From positions 1,353,623,834 through 1,353,687,833 of the forward strand of contig CM066033.1 in the NCBI GenBank assembly GCA_033557465.1: a stretch of 64,000 bases of DNA, in the 5' to 3' direction. Of this stretch, positions 52,584 to 63,081 are shown one piece after another. The notes under the pieces were generated by a model. The model did not search any database. It had not been told where the DNA came from and saw only the letters and a list, made by a program, of their open reading frames with translations. This DNA is from Ichthyophis bannanicus. Its lineage: Eukaryota; Chordata; Amphibia; Gymnophiona; Ichthyophiidae. How positions within the stretch are numbered: position 1 is the stretch's first letter; each line of letters opens with the position of its first letter. Position numbers and translations under genes: made by a program.

Positions 52584-53976
52584 CTTGATGCTAGAGAACA
52601 TAGCCTTTCTGGCTCTACAACAGCCAGAACCTCTCACCATTCCAGGAAGGTTAGCTCATTTTGCTCCCAGATGGGAGCAAATCACATCAGAGCAGTGGAC
52701 CCTCTCCATCATAAGAGAGGGCTGCAAACTTCATTTCTCAGACCTTCCTCCCCACACCATGGTGAGACACTTCAATTCTCCCTCATCTCTTCTCGACCTT
52801 CTAGGTCAGGAGATAGCTACCCTTCTTGCCCAAGGGGCAATAGAAGAAGTTCCTCTTCTTCATCAAGGGTCAGGGTTCTACTCCCCCTATTTTCTCATTC
52901 CAAAGAAGACAGGGGGATACAGACCCATCTTATATCTCAGAGAATTGAACAAATTTCTATGCAAGGAGAAGTTCAAGATGCTTTCTCTGGGAACTCTCCT
53001 TCCATACCTTCAAAGTCACGATTGGCTTTGTTCTCTAGATCTCAAGGATGCGTACACACATGTCCTCATCCATCCCTCTCAGAGGAGATTCCTACAGTTT
53101 CTTTTCCAGGGAAAACATTACCAATACAGAGTCCTTCCTTTCGGTCTGGCCTCTGCTCCAAGAGTGTTCACCAAATGCATGGCAATAGTTGCTGCATTTC
53201 TACGCACTCTGGGAATATTTGTCTTCCCATACCTGGACGACTGGCTCATCCGAGCTCCATCTCAGTCAGAGGCCCAGATTTCCCTGGACCGCACAAGGCG
53301 CATTCTGCAGTATCTGGGACTTGTGGTAAACCTCCCAAAGTCTCAGCTCACCCCTACTCAGTCCCTAGAATTCATAGGGGCCTGGTTGGATACCACTACT
53401 GCAAGGGCCTACCTTCCTCAGGCCCGTTGCCAACGTCTAGTGCAGTTAGCCTCCCAGATTTAGTCAAAGAGCCACTTAACTGCCCGAGAGATGCTACAAC
53501 TGCTAGGCCACATGGCTTCCACAGTACATGTGGTACCCTATGCTCGCCTACACATGAGAGCAGCTCAATGGACTTTGTCCACCCAGTGGACTCAAGCTTC
53601 AGGAGCTCTCTCAGACCAAATAGCAACCACCAAACGTCTCTTTTGGTCTCTCCAATGGTGGATGTCCACTCAAAATCTGTTGCTTGGGTCCCCCTTCCAA
53701 CAGTTGTTGCCCCAAGCAACCCTCACAACAGATGCCTCCCAAACAGGTTGGGGAGCCCATCTACAGGACCTCTCCACTCAAGGCACTTGGTCCCCACAGG
53801 AGACCTTTCTTCATATCAACCACTTGGAGCTTCGAGCAGTTTTTCTAGCTCTCAAGGTCTTTCATACCCTCCTCAGCTACAAGACAGTCCTCATTCATAG
53901 GGACAATCAACTAGCCATGTTTTACATAAACAAACAGGAGGAACTGGCTCTCTGTCGCTTTGCAACGAAGCTTTAA
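52381..53976 (+). pseudogene. DIRS family A RT-RNase H, copy 2
   Basis: RT frame 52381-53463 overlaps the end of gag: LLAQGAIEEVPLLHQGSGFY, LIPKKTGGYRPILYLRELNK, WLCSLDLKDAYTHVLIHPSQ (motif A with Asp), YRVLPFGLASAPRVFTK, FPYLDDWLIRAP (active site 53230-53241), VNLPKSQLTP. A single TAG at 53461 (in LASQI-stop-SKSH) interrupts; the same frame continues to LLGHMASTVHVVPYARLHMR and the RNase H LTTDASQTGWGAHLQDLSTQ, HINHLELRAVFLALKVF, IHRDNQLAMFYINKQ to 53976. The catalytic residues are intact, so only the stop and 3' shifts block it. Confidence 0.88.
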
Positions 53977-54550
53977 GATTATGGGCCTTCGCCAGAGAGC
54001 ATCAAATCCATCTCCTGGCAGTATACCTCCCAGGAGTCCAAAACTCTTGGGCAGACAGACTCAGTCGAGTTCTGCTTCCACACGAACGGTCCCTGCATAT
54101 GGATCAGGTACTCAGAATCTTCCAAGAATGGGGAACCCCGGACATAGACCTCTTTGCAAGTCCATGGAATGCCAAACTTCCCCGGTTCTGTTCCAGAATT
54201 CCGTGTCAGGGAGTTCGGGCCAAGGATGCCTTCCTCCTTCATTGGGGTCAGGGCTTCCTGTACGCCTTTCCACCCATTCCCTTGATTCCCAAGACTCTAT
54301 TCAAACTCCAGAGGGATCAAGGATCTATGATCCTCATAGCTCCACACTGGCCACGCCAAGTGTGGTACCCTCTACTTCTGCATCTCTCCCAAGCCCCCTC
54401 CCTGGACTTGGGAGCTGCTCCAGACCTTCTGTCCCAGGAGGAAGGGACTTTGTGGCACCCAAACCCCAAGTCCCTTCACCTCAGAGCTTGGTTACTGAAG
54501 GCCTAGACCTTCAAGACTTGAATCTTTCTCGGCAAGTGCAGGATATCCTC
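53977..54550 (+). pseudogene. DIRS-specific RT-RNase H C-terminal tail, copy 2
   Basis: Frame 54099-54506: MDQVLRIFQEWGTPDIDLFA, SPWNAKLPRF, FPPIPLIPKTLFKLQRDQGS, MILIAPHWPRQVWYPLLLHL. Conserved among DIRS RT-RNase H proteins (see 12340-12690 and 45390-45480); function unknown. Shifted relative to the RNase H frame near 53976. Confidence 0.72.
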
Positions 54551-54551
54551 C

Positions 54552-55538
54552 ATGCTTCCAGAAAACCTTCCACCAGGCGTTCCTATGCTTTGGAAAAGAT
54601 TTTCCATTTGGTGTGCTAAAAAGGGTCTTGACCCTCTAGCACTACCTTTAACTTCTCTGTTAGACTATCTCCTGCATCTTTCCAATGCAGGACTTAAGAC
54701 AAATTCAGTAAGAGTCCATTTGAGTGCTATTGCAGCGTCCCATAAGCCCACCAATGGACAACCTATCTCCTCTCATCCTCTCATTGCAAGATTCATGAGA
54801 GGCCTAACTTTAACTAAACCTCCCATTAGGCCTCCTCCGGTGGCATGGGACTTAAATTTGGTTCTTGGTCAGCTTATGAAGCCACCTTTTGAACCCTTAG
54901 CCACTACCTCCTTGAAATTTCTTTCCTGGAGGGTTATTTTCCTCATTGCAGTCACTTCTGCTCGCCGCATCAGTGAACTGCAGGCCTTAGTGGCTAATCC
55001 ACCTTATACAAGGTTCCATCATGATAAGGTAGTCCTTAGGACAAATCCACGCTTTATGCCTAAAGTGGTCTCACCTTTTCATCTTAATCAAGAGGTATAT
55101 TTACCTGTCTTTTTTCCAGCTCCTCATGCATCTAATGCAGAGAAGAATCTTCATACTCTGGATTGTAAAAGAGCTCTTGCCTTTTACTTACAAAGGACAC
55201 AGCAACATAGAAAGTCTTCCCAGCTTTTTGTTGCTTTTGATCCTTCTCATTTGGGACTTCCAGTCTCTAAGAGAACACTGTCCAATTGGATTGCTCAGTG
55301 TATTTCTTTCGCCTACCAGAGTAAGAACCTTTCTCTGGAGAGCCATGTCACAGCTCATAATGTGAGGGCCATGGCCACCTCTATGGCTCATCTAAATTCT
55401 GTGTCCATCGACCAGATCTGTCGAGCAGCCACCTGGGCCTCTGTTCATACCTTCACAGCCCATTACTGCTTGGACAAGGACTCCCGCTGGGATGCCTTGT
55501 TTGGTCAGGCTGTCCTCAAACACCTGTTCCATTCTTAA
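54552..55538 (+). CDS. DIRS family A tyrosine recombinase, intact frame
   Basis: 328 codons without a stop. N-terminal helices FSIWCAKKGLDPLALPLTSL, LLDYLLHLSNAGLKTNSVRV; WDLNLVLGQLMKPPFEPLAT; catalytic core with SARRISELQALVANPPYTRF (Arg), HVTAHNVRAMATSMAHL (His-x-x-Arg) and VHTFTAHYCLDKDSRWDALF (nucleophile Tyr), ending LKHLFHS. It would integrate the element's circular DNA by strand exchange without target duplication. The first codons (MLPENLPPG) are probably not native: the homologous N-terminus RRSYALEKIF lies in another frame at 54570-54600, implying a shift near 54590. Confidence 0.9.
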   Translation: MLPENLPPGVPMLWKRFSIWCAKKGLDPLALPLTSLLDYLLHLSNAGLKTNSVRVHLSAIAASHKPTNGQPISSHPLIARFMRGLTLTKPPIRPPPVAWDLNLVLGQLMKPPFEPLATTSLKFLSWRVIFLIAVTSARRISELQALVANPPYTRFHHDKVVLRTNPRFMPKVVSPFHLNQEVYLPVFFPAPHASNAEKNLHTLDCKRALAFYLQRTQQHRKSSQLFVAFDPSHLGLPVSKRTLSNWIAQCISFAYQSKNLSLESHVTAHNVRAMATSMAHLNSVSIDQICRAATWASVHTFTAHYCLDKDSRWDALFGQAVLKHLFHS

Positions 55539-55651
55539 ACAACTCCTACCCTCCTTCCCTGGATGGATGCCTGAGATCCATAGGAGGACGTAGAACCCTT
55601 CCCAGGGTCTCATATCCTTGGGGATCTCCCAGGCATCTTAGCTAGGGAGTC

Positions 55652-55750
55652 CCCATATGTGAAGACTCATTCCTGCTTGTTCCTGGAGATAGCACAGTTA
55701 CTTACCTGTAACAGGTGATCTCTGGGAACAGCAGGAATAAGTCTTCACAA
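55652..55750. repeat. DIRS family A copy 2, internal complementary region
   Basis: TGTTCCTGGAGATA (complement of the left end) meets GCACAGTTACTTACCTG (complement of the right end) at 55691/55692. Confidence 0.85.
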
Positions 55751-55824
55751 CCCTCCCACCTCCCCTAGGAGTTGTACCTCTTTTCTATCTTTCCTTTCTT
55801 CTCTCTCTCTATTGTCTCAGCTTT

Positions 55825-56020
55825 AAACTTGAACTGAGGAGAGCTGGATAGGAAAGGTGGGAAGGCAGCGCGCAGGCGCTGTGGGATGCTCCCAAAAGCT
55901 TTCCTTTCTGGGAAGCTGGGGAGCGTTCCCGCGCAGGCTCCGTCGGTACCGACGTACCCATATGTGAAGACTTATTCCTGCTGTTCCCAGAGATCACCTC
56001 TTACAGGTAAGTAACTGTGC
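55825..56020 (-). repeat. DIRS family A copy 2, right terminal inverted repeat
   Basis: Complement of 47399-47570; ends CAGGTAAGTAACTGTGC, followed by TTTACC. Confidence 0.85.
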
Positions 56021-56784
56021 TTTACCTTGCAAGCTCTTTTTGCTTCCTCAGTTAAAGGCTCTTTAGATATGCATAGGTAACTGGAAGCAATGGGAGTATG
56101 TAGGCTATGTAATCTACATTTTCTGAATTTTCCTTGTACTAGATACAGTATTTGTCAGCATTTCATTTATTTCACATATATTTGAAGAGATATTGTTTAC
56201 CAATCCAGAGCCAGTTTGGCTTATGAATTTGTGTTATATTCCTAAAGGGGTTAAAGTGTAGATAAGGAGGCAAAAAGCATCAATCAGCTTTCTACTTTAG
56301 ACAGTCGATTTGTCTGTGTTTTTAGAATTTTCTATTGATGAAATTCCTACTAGGGCCACTTTGGTGGTGGTTGTTTATTCTTTGTTAGACAAAAGTAAAA
56401 TTTTGAAATTGTATTTTCAGAAAAAAGGTGTTTTCCTCATTATTTTCCCCATTAATGTTTTCCCCATTATTTTCAAAGTGACTCAATTGAGAAGGAAGAC
56501 TTTCCTTGGCCTGAAGCCATCTTTTTTCTTTTCTTTGTAAATGGTTAGTGGTACACTTGGGGGGGGGGGGCACATTATACCTTTTTCGATTCTTCACATC
56601 TAGAGGGCTTCTTAGCAGGAAGGAATTGATGATTATTTTATTATTTTCTTTGGATTATTTTCCTCTAAGGAGCTAAGTTAAAAAGGTATAATAACAGATA
56701 ACAGTGTAAATACAATGTATATAGTTCCCCCAGTTACTTCCAAGTTGATCTCCCTGTTTATTGTAAATACAACTCAGAGTGCCT
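56021..56784. other. No gene recognised
   Basis: AT-rich, with a poly-G run near 56561-56571. No assignable repeat. Confidence 0.5.
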
Positions 56785-56878
56785 GTGTTGTATAGTTGAT
56801 GTTAAATGTAAACCGCTCTGATCTAAAATAGAGCGGTATAGAAGAACTGTTAAATAAATAAATTAAATAAATAAATAA
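56785..56878 (+). mobile_element. L2-like 3' end
   Basis: AATGTAAACCGCTCTGATC, AGAGCGGTATAGAAGAAC, TAAATAAATAAATTAAATAA: a hairpin plus (TAAA)n tail as at 33265 and 62165. Confidence 0.65.
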
Positions 56879-58689
56879 TATTATACTTGATGTTCCTACT
56901 TGATGGATGATTTTTTCCCTTTAGGTTTGGTTAATTCAGTCCTCTGTGATGTGGGCTTGATATTTGCTCTATTATATACGTTAGTGATATGGTCTTTCGT
57001 TAGACCTGTGACTTTTTTCTTAACTTATTTATCAGTAATATTATATGAAATTTCTCATTTTAAAAATGTGCTTTCTTTCTTGAAGTGTATTTGTTCAAGG
57101 CCAGTATTAGAAAGCACTTAGAATATTAATGCACGCTATTGGCCATAATAGTAAATAAATATAAATACAGTTATATACTGAATTGTCTAGTCAGCTCTAA
57201 CTTCCACAATTAGAGCTGACTAGACAATTCAGTGTGAGCATTACATATTACCAACTAGTTACATGGGTTCAAATTAAAGAAACATGAGTTGAAAAGTGCA
57301 CACTTATAGTGAGATATAATGGCGCATTTCTCTTTTCCTCCATTTGCAGACCCAGTTAACTTTGTGTGGGTGACTCTTTGAAATAGCCATGGTAAAGTGT
57401 GTCTGAGCAGGGTAGGAAAGGATGTGTGACTGAGTGTCTGCGCATACTGTGTGTAGTGACTGATGGTACAGTATATGTGTGGTGTGTTTGGGTATGTGAA
57501 TCAGTGGTATTATGTGCATATCTTTTTCCACAGAGAGAGTAAAGATTTTGAGTGGAGCTGTGAGCTTAAGTGGGCGGGGGTGTACATGTTGGCAGTGTGT
57601 CTTTGGGCTGTGTGTGTGTATGTTGGTGGGAGGAGGTGTATGTGTTGGCAGTGCATTCGGGGCTGTGTGGGTGTATAGATGTAAGCATGTAGGCTTCTCT
57701 TTTCATTGTGGGTTCCCTTGCCCTCTTCATAGGCTCCCTTCTTTCCTATCTCCCTATTTATTTAGAGATGTCATAATTGTCTCTCCTCCCCTGCCTCTCA
57801 CTGAGGCTGTCTCTCTTTTTCCTGTCTCCCCTTTTCACGATCTCTCTCCCTTTACCCTCTTTCTTGCACACATTTTCATGTCTTCCGTACGCCACCTTGA
57901 ACTCTACCAATTCCCCTTCTCCACTCTTTCTTTTCCCTGTACTTCCCTTCCCTCTTCTGTAATCCCAACCCTTGCCTTATGTTTCATCCCCTCATCTTGC
58001 CTCTTACTCCAGCTTTCCTCCTATTTAACCCTGCCCCTTCCCTTATGATGCATCTTCCACCCCATCCCTTTCCTTACGCTCGACCCCTCACTCCTGCTCG
58101 CTCCTTTCTATTCTCCATCATTTCCCTTATGCTCCACTCCTCCCCCTCCCGTTTTCACCTTTCTGACCACACTTCCTCATCCCGCCCTTTCTTTGGTGCT
58201 CAGTCAGTCTTTGCTGGTGAGTCCTGGAGATTCCCACCATCTCCACAGTGCCTTTCTCTCCACTGTGCCTGCATACCCAGGGACTCCTGCTGGCCCTTCA
58301 GTATCTCTTTGCTCTGCAAGCACAATCCAGGGCGACTCCTGTGGATGTTCTGCTTGGCTCATCTTCCTTTCTGCCAATGGAATTTGGGGACTCCTGCCAG
58401 CTCTTCACCGGTGTTTGCTGTAGCTCTGCCCTGCTGTTTGCAAGGCCTATTTGTTGGTTTGTCTGTCCATTGGTATCCATTTACAGACAGACAGACATCA
58501 CCAAATAGGCACAATCACTTAAGCGAAACACACTTAAATATGAACGTAAATATAGACCGCAATTTCTGTAGTTTGACAGCCTGCAGACATATGGTAGTTG
58601 AAGAACCAAAGTGGAGCAATGCACTGTAGGAGTGAAGCAAGTAAGTCCATTGTGTTTCAGTCACAAGAGTCCTCCATTAGCATTGTAGT
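56879..58689. other. No gene recognised; hairpin and pyrimidine-rich DNA
   Basis: Contains a perfect hairpin (57177-57233), TG-rich DNA (57400-57680) and a long CT-rich stretch (57700-58200). Long Ser/Pro/Leu frames at 57512-58048 and 57979-58629 are products of the CT bias. Confidence 0.5.
57177..57233. repeat. Perfect 24-bp inverted repeat with 9-nt loop
   Basis: Arms 57177-57200 and 57210-57233; stem includes GTCTAGTCAGCTCTAA, loop CTTCCACAA. No terminator-like U run follows. Confidence 0.9.
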
Positions 58690-59165
58690 TGAGTACTGTT
58701 GAATCTATTTCAACTCATGGCGACCCTATGGATGATGTTCTTAAACTGTGTTTGATCATCACTCAAGTGGCTAATTGTTGATAGAGTAGCATCCATGCTT
58801 GTGTTGCTGGAAGAAGGTGTTTGAGAGAGAGTAGATTATTGGTCTTGCAGAATTCTATCAGTCTTTCTTCAACTTCGTTTTTGTTTCCAAGCCCATATTT
58901 TCAAACCACTTTACCTTCTACTTTGTTCCCAACTTTTGCATTCCAGTCGCCCGTGATTATCGGTATATCTTGTTTGCATGTTCTGTCTCTTTAAGCTTGT
59001 ACTTTTTCATAGATCTGATCAACTTCTTCATCTGCAGCTTTTGTTGGCATATATACCTAAATAATAGTATTGATAGTCATTCCTTGTAGAAAAAGAGAAA
59101 TTAAGTACTCACTGCCTGCATTGTATTTCATAACAGTTCTTGCAAGTTTCTTCTTAATTATAAAT
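58690..59165 (-). pseudogene. BovB/RTE fragments: 3' end remnant and endonuclease
   Basis: TTTCAACTCATGGCGACCC at 58710 is the complement of the BovB 3' end. From 58790, the complement encodes FGLGNKNEVEERLIEFCKTN and ITGDWNAKVGN (58930-58970), the endonuclease catalytic box. It is a rearranged or double copy. A SINE interrupts at 59166. Confidence 0.75.
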
Positions 59166-59394
59166 GAAGTGGAGGAGTAGCCTAATGGTTAGAGCACTGA
59201 CGTAGGAACCAAGGTTTGACTCCCACTAGCACTCCTTATGGCTTAGGCAAGTCACCCTCCATTGACTCAGAAAAATCCAAGTTATCAATGTCTCTGTTTA
59301 ATATACATTACTAAGTTTAAGTTACAATGTAAACTGCTTTGACTAAAATGATAAAAGCAATATAAAAAATAAACACCCCTGTTAAATAAATAAA
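59166..59394 (+). mobile_element. tRNA-headed SINE with L2-like tail
   Basis: GGAGGAGTAGCCTAATGGTT (A box), GGTTTGACTCCCACTAGC (B box), then AATGTAAACTGCTTTGAC and TTAAATAAATAAAATAAA. ATAAATG on both sides is a likely target duplication within BovB. Confidence 0.72.
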
Positions 59395-59990
59395 ATAAAT
59401 GCCAACACCGTTTCTTCTGTTTCTTTCATTTCTGGCATCACATACCATGTTATCATCAGATTCAGAGTGCCCAATGCCAGTCCATTTCAGTTTGCTGACA
59501 CCCAACAGATCGAGTTGTATACTTTCCATTTCATTCTTAATGATTTCCAGCCTCCCTTCATTTATGCTTCATAAATTCTATGTTGCAATATGTAAGATAT
59601 CTTTGCAGCTTCTGACTCTCATTTCATGCGCCACTACATCAGCAGTCTAATCTTCCAGCAGTATATCGCAATTTGTTTTGTTGTGACTATCCATTGGGTT
59701 TTTGTGGCAAGATACGGAAGTAGATTGCCAGGCCTTTCTTCCTTGCAAGTTGTGCCCGAGTGTTGCTGTTATCACAGAAATTGTATCCTCCATCATCATC
59801 TTCCCATCTGGTTGCTGCCCATATGGGCTTTTTGTCTTAGTCTGGCACCTTAACTGACACTAGTCCATCTTGGGAGACTCCCAGTAGTTCAAATACCCTT
59901 AATATAGCTCTCAGTATCACTGATGCACCCAAGCCCTCGTGGCACGACAATCCACATACCAAGCAAGGGGCCATTAACATTCTTTTTTAA
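59395..59990 (-). pseudogene. BovB/RTE endonuclease N-terminus and 5' region
   Basis: The minus strand reads IQLDLLGVSKLKWTGIGHSE, SDDNMVCDARNERNRRNGVG (59529 downward): the start of the BovB endonuclease (LG.S.LKWTG..E and RNGV). Upstream sequence 59600-59990 is the BovB 5' region by context only. Confidence 0.72.
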
Positions 59991-60059
59991 TCTATTTATT
60001 TAAAACTTAGTTACTGGAAATAAGTTTTACAAATTAAGTATAAAGTAACTAGATAAATT

Positions 60060-60225
60060 TTCTTGGCAAGATATGACCAGAGGTAGCTTTCCAGGCCTTT
60101 TCTTCTGAGGCAATGGAAGTTAAAGTGACTTGCCCCAAGGTCACAAGGAGTGGCATTGGGAATCAAACCCTGATCTCTTATGTAGTAGGATGTTGCTCGA
60201 ACCGCTCAGGTAGTCTCATTACATA
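60060..60225 (-). mobile_element. tRNA-headed SINE fragment (BovB-tail type body)
   Basis: Complement of a head with GGTTTGATTCCCAATGCC (B box) and GTGACCTTGGGGCAAGTCAC, body TGCCTCAGAAGAAAAGGCC as in 19430-19652. The tail is truncated. Confidence 0.6.
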
Positions 60226-60289
60226 CGGTTTATTTTGCTAGCTCTTCTCTGAACTGCTTCTGAGCTACTTGTATGCTTTTGGAGATATG

Positions 60290-61440
60290 GTTATGAGAAA
60301 TAGAGACATGACTGCAGATAAAGACTATACAGCCTATCCAGTCTGTCCTTTCATACCAACTACAAGAGGGGGCTGATAAGTCTCTGGCTTTGTAATGAAA
60401 CAGAAAGCTATGGGCACACTTCAGTTTATTTGGTACCAAATAAAGCAAAACTGCAGAGAGATCATTTGGACCTTCGGTACTGAAATGTGCCCATAGCTTT
60501 CTGTTTCGTTACAAGGCCAGAGACTTATCATTTCCCCCTTGTACTGCAGACTATTTTATTCTTTAAAGGTCTTCTGCGATTGTCCCTTTTTTTCTTGAAT
60601 TTGGTTACAGTTCTTGTCTCTGCTACCTCCTCTGGGGGACTGTTCCATGCATCAATCACTCTTTCCATATAGAAATATTTCTGCAAATTACTCCTGAGTC
60701 AATCCTCTTTCACCTTTGTCCTATGCAGAGCTTACTTTCAATTGAAAGAGACCCTCTTCATGTACATTTATGCCACAAAGGTTTTTAAACATCTCTATCA
60801 CTTCTCTCCCTCCTTCCTTCCAAAGTATACATATTAAGATCGTTAGGTCTGTTCTCAAATGGCTTATGACAAAGCCCACTGACCTTTTTGGTAGCCGCCC
60901 TTCTGCACTGACTCCATCATGTTTATATCATTTTGAAGGTGTGGTCTCCAGTACTGCACACAATGTTCCAAATGAGGTCTCACGAAAGACTTATACAGAG
61001 ACACTATCACCACCTCCTACATGCTGGCCATTCTGGTCCCTATGCACCCAAGCATTCTTCTGGCTTTTGCTGTTGCCTTTCCTACTTGTTTAGTCACCTT
61101 AAGATCATCAGAAACAATCACCCACAGGTCCTGTTCTTCTTTCATGGACAGAAGTACTTCTCCCCCTATACTGTACCGCTCTCTTGGATTTTTGCAGTCC
61201 AGATGCATGAGTGCTAAAGCTCAGCTGTCAAATTCTATACCACGTTTCAAGCTTCCCATTATCTACACCCTCCTGTATGTCTATTCTATTGCAGCTTTTG
61301 GTATCGTCCGCAAAGAGGGAAATCTTACCCGACAGCCCTTCCATAATATCACTTAGAAAAATGTTAAAAAGAATTGGACCAAAAACAGATTATTATGACA
61401 CACCATTGGTAATTTCCTTCGAGTGAGCTCCTTTTTTCCG
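60290..61440 (-). pseudogene. CR1 3' part (ORF2 C-terminus), with MITE insertion
   Basis: The complement of the 3' UTR at 60300-60360 is followed, after the MITE, by C-terminal coding (60545-61200: e.g. LGCKNPRERYSIGGEVLLS-type block, KATAKARRMLGCIGT) up to RT motif sequence (FADDTK remnant near 61305). Many stops. Older than the copy at 47869. Confidence 0.8.
60361..60543. mobile_element. mariner-type MITE with TA target duplication
   Basis: The ends are inverted copies: TACAAGAGGGGGCTGATAAG with TCTCTGGC, against GCCAGAGA with CTTATCATTTCCCCCTTGTA. The arms continue through AAACAGAAAGCTATGGGCAC. TA at both boundaries. About 180 bp, no ORF; it sits in a CR1 3' UTR. Confidence 0.78.
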
Positions 61441-61699
61441 TATCCTTGGGACTTGCTGCTGGTAATGCTTTTCCTTGTGCATGCTAGTATTCTTCACTGA
61501 CTTGGGTCACCATTTTGCAGCCTTGATGATTAGATATGGTCACTTTCATCTTGGTGCATGTGTTTCATCTTCCATATCTGTGCTTCAAATGTTTTACTCT
61601 GCACCTGTTATGCATTCGATTTTGATTACTATAAATTGATCACTTGTCATCTTTATTTTTCATCTTAGTAACCAACCTAGTATGGATCCTTGTATTAGC
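61441..61699. other. No feature recognised
   Basis: Unassigned DNA between two antisense CR1 fragments. Confidence 0.4.
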
Positions 61700-62410
61700 T
61701 CCTAAAACCCCAAACCTGTCTTGACAGTCCCATCTGCCATATGACACACAGATTGAACAGGAATGGCACTTAAGACAGTTACACTAGTCAACACCCCCTT
61801 CCTCTATCACTGAACCAGTTTCTAGCCTAGCCCGGGGTCCACCTCCAGGCTTTTCACATGGTTCTATGCAGGAAAATGATAAAACTGTGTCACAAGCCTT
61901 TTTGAAATCCAAGGACCTCAAGGACTTTAGAAAACAGCTGAAAACCATGCTGTTCATAGAACACTATGGACACATCACATAACCTCAGAGAATGTATAAC
62001 AGCACATGATACCGCCTAAGCAATGTATGTATGGAATATGTTTTTTGCACCACTGTATATAGCCCACTCTGTACATAGCTCATACCAATCTAGCACACAA
62101 TACAACACACACTCAACATCACCCTCACTGCATGTATAACATACTCACTTTACTCGATTGTTTGCTGTGATACCACCTTGATTATTAAGATAAGGCGGTT
62201 TAGAAATACTGTTAAATAAATAAATAAATAAGTATGCCATATCCAATGCTCACCCATGGCCTAATTCCTCCAATTCCCAGTCAAAGATACTGATCAGGTC
62301 TTTTTCTGACCTGCTCTTTTTCTGGTCCCATTACCCTGCTAGATAAAAACATTCTACTTTCCTTTAGTAATGAGTTTAATAATGTACCCACCATAAAGGT
62401 GATATATTAA
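61700..62410 (-). pseudogene. CR1 RT fragment, split by an L2 3' end
   Basis: The minus strand near 61885-61915 reads LDFKKACDT (motif A), and 62270-62400 corresponds to the fingers region (complement of KLLTKESRMF and PDQYLDWE-like words). 61915-62230 is an L2 insertion. Confidence 0.6.
61915..62230 (+). mobile_element. L2 3' end insertion
   Basis: KDLKDFRKQLKTMLFIEHYG (end of the L2 ORF), then a 3' UTR with ACCACCTTGATTATTAAG, ATAAGGCGGTTTAGAAATAC and (TAAA)n. Confidence 0.78.
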
Positions 62411-63081
62411 AGTTAATAGTAAACTGTAAAGGTCAGACTGACTAACCTTTATTTACTATACCGCTCATTTCCACTTTTATGGAGACCTGTATTGTATTCC
62501 TTTCTCCACTCCTTTGCCACCTATCCTGTCTCCATGATTAAATAGAAATGTCAGTTTAGCAGCCAGAATGGACATGATGTCTGTCCCAATTGCCGTGACA
62601 CTTCTATTTATGCTAGTTCTGTGCAAACACTCTCATCTATAAATAGTGATATGCATTCCTGCTAGCTATCTGTGAACCTTCCAAAATGTTTTGGTGAATA
62701 TTCATAATAATTATTTCTTCACTCTATTGCTCTTTCCTTGCCGTGCTCTATGCTTTCCTCCTGTTTTACACGTCCACTGTCTTTGCTTTTTGCTTTCTGT
62801 TCTCTCTAACATTTCTAGAGAAGTCTTTCTACTCTGCATTAACATTTTACATGTTTTTCCTCTATCTTTTCTCTAATGGCTACTTTCCCTGCTTCCCTCA
62901 GTTTTTTCTGATATTCGTGTGTCATCCATATTCTGAGATCCCCTATATATTTAGAATACTTTTTGCACTTACCGTTTCAGTCCCTGATTTTTTTTCCTCT
63001 CATACCTCTTTATATAGTGACTTCTTTAAGTTTAGCCTGTTGTACTAATAGATATAGATCTCCCCATTTGGCCTGCATCTT
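62411..63081. other. No gene recognised
   Basis: T-rich DNA; the Phe/Leu-rich frames 62691-63048 follow from composition. Confidence 0.5.

Larger units (their letters stand above)
47399..56020 (+). mobile_element. DIRS-like retrotransposon, family A, copy 2
   Basis: Left end TATCTCCAGGAACAAG at 47399; right end …GTAAGTAACTGTGC at 56020; inverted repeats of about 180 bp; internal complementary region 55652-55750 whose junction (55691/55692) fixes both ends. ORF order gag, RT-RNase H, recombinase. A 5'-truncated CR1 lies antisense in gag (47869-50848). Less decayed than copy 1: the recombinase is fully open and RT has one stop. Confidence 0.9.

Noticed and set aside
57512..58629. Ser/Pro/Leu-rich ORFs of 178 and 216 codons
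   Set aside because: The region is CT-biased, which lowers stop frequency; no domain and no codon pattern.
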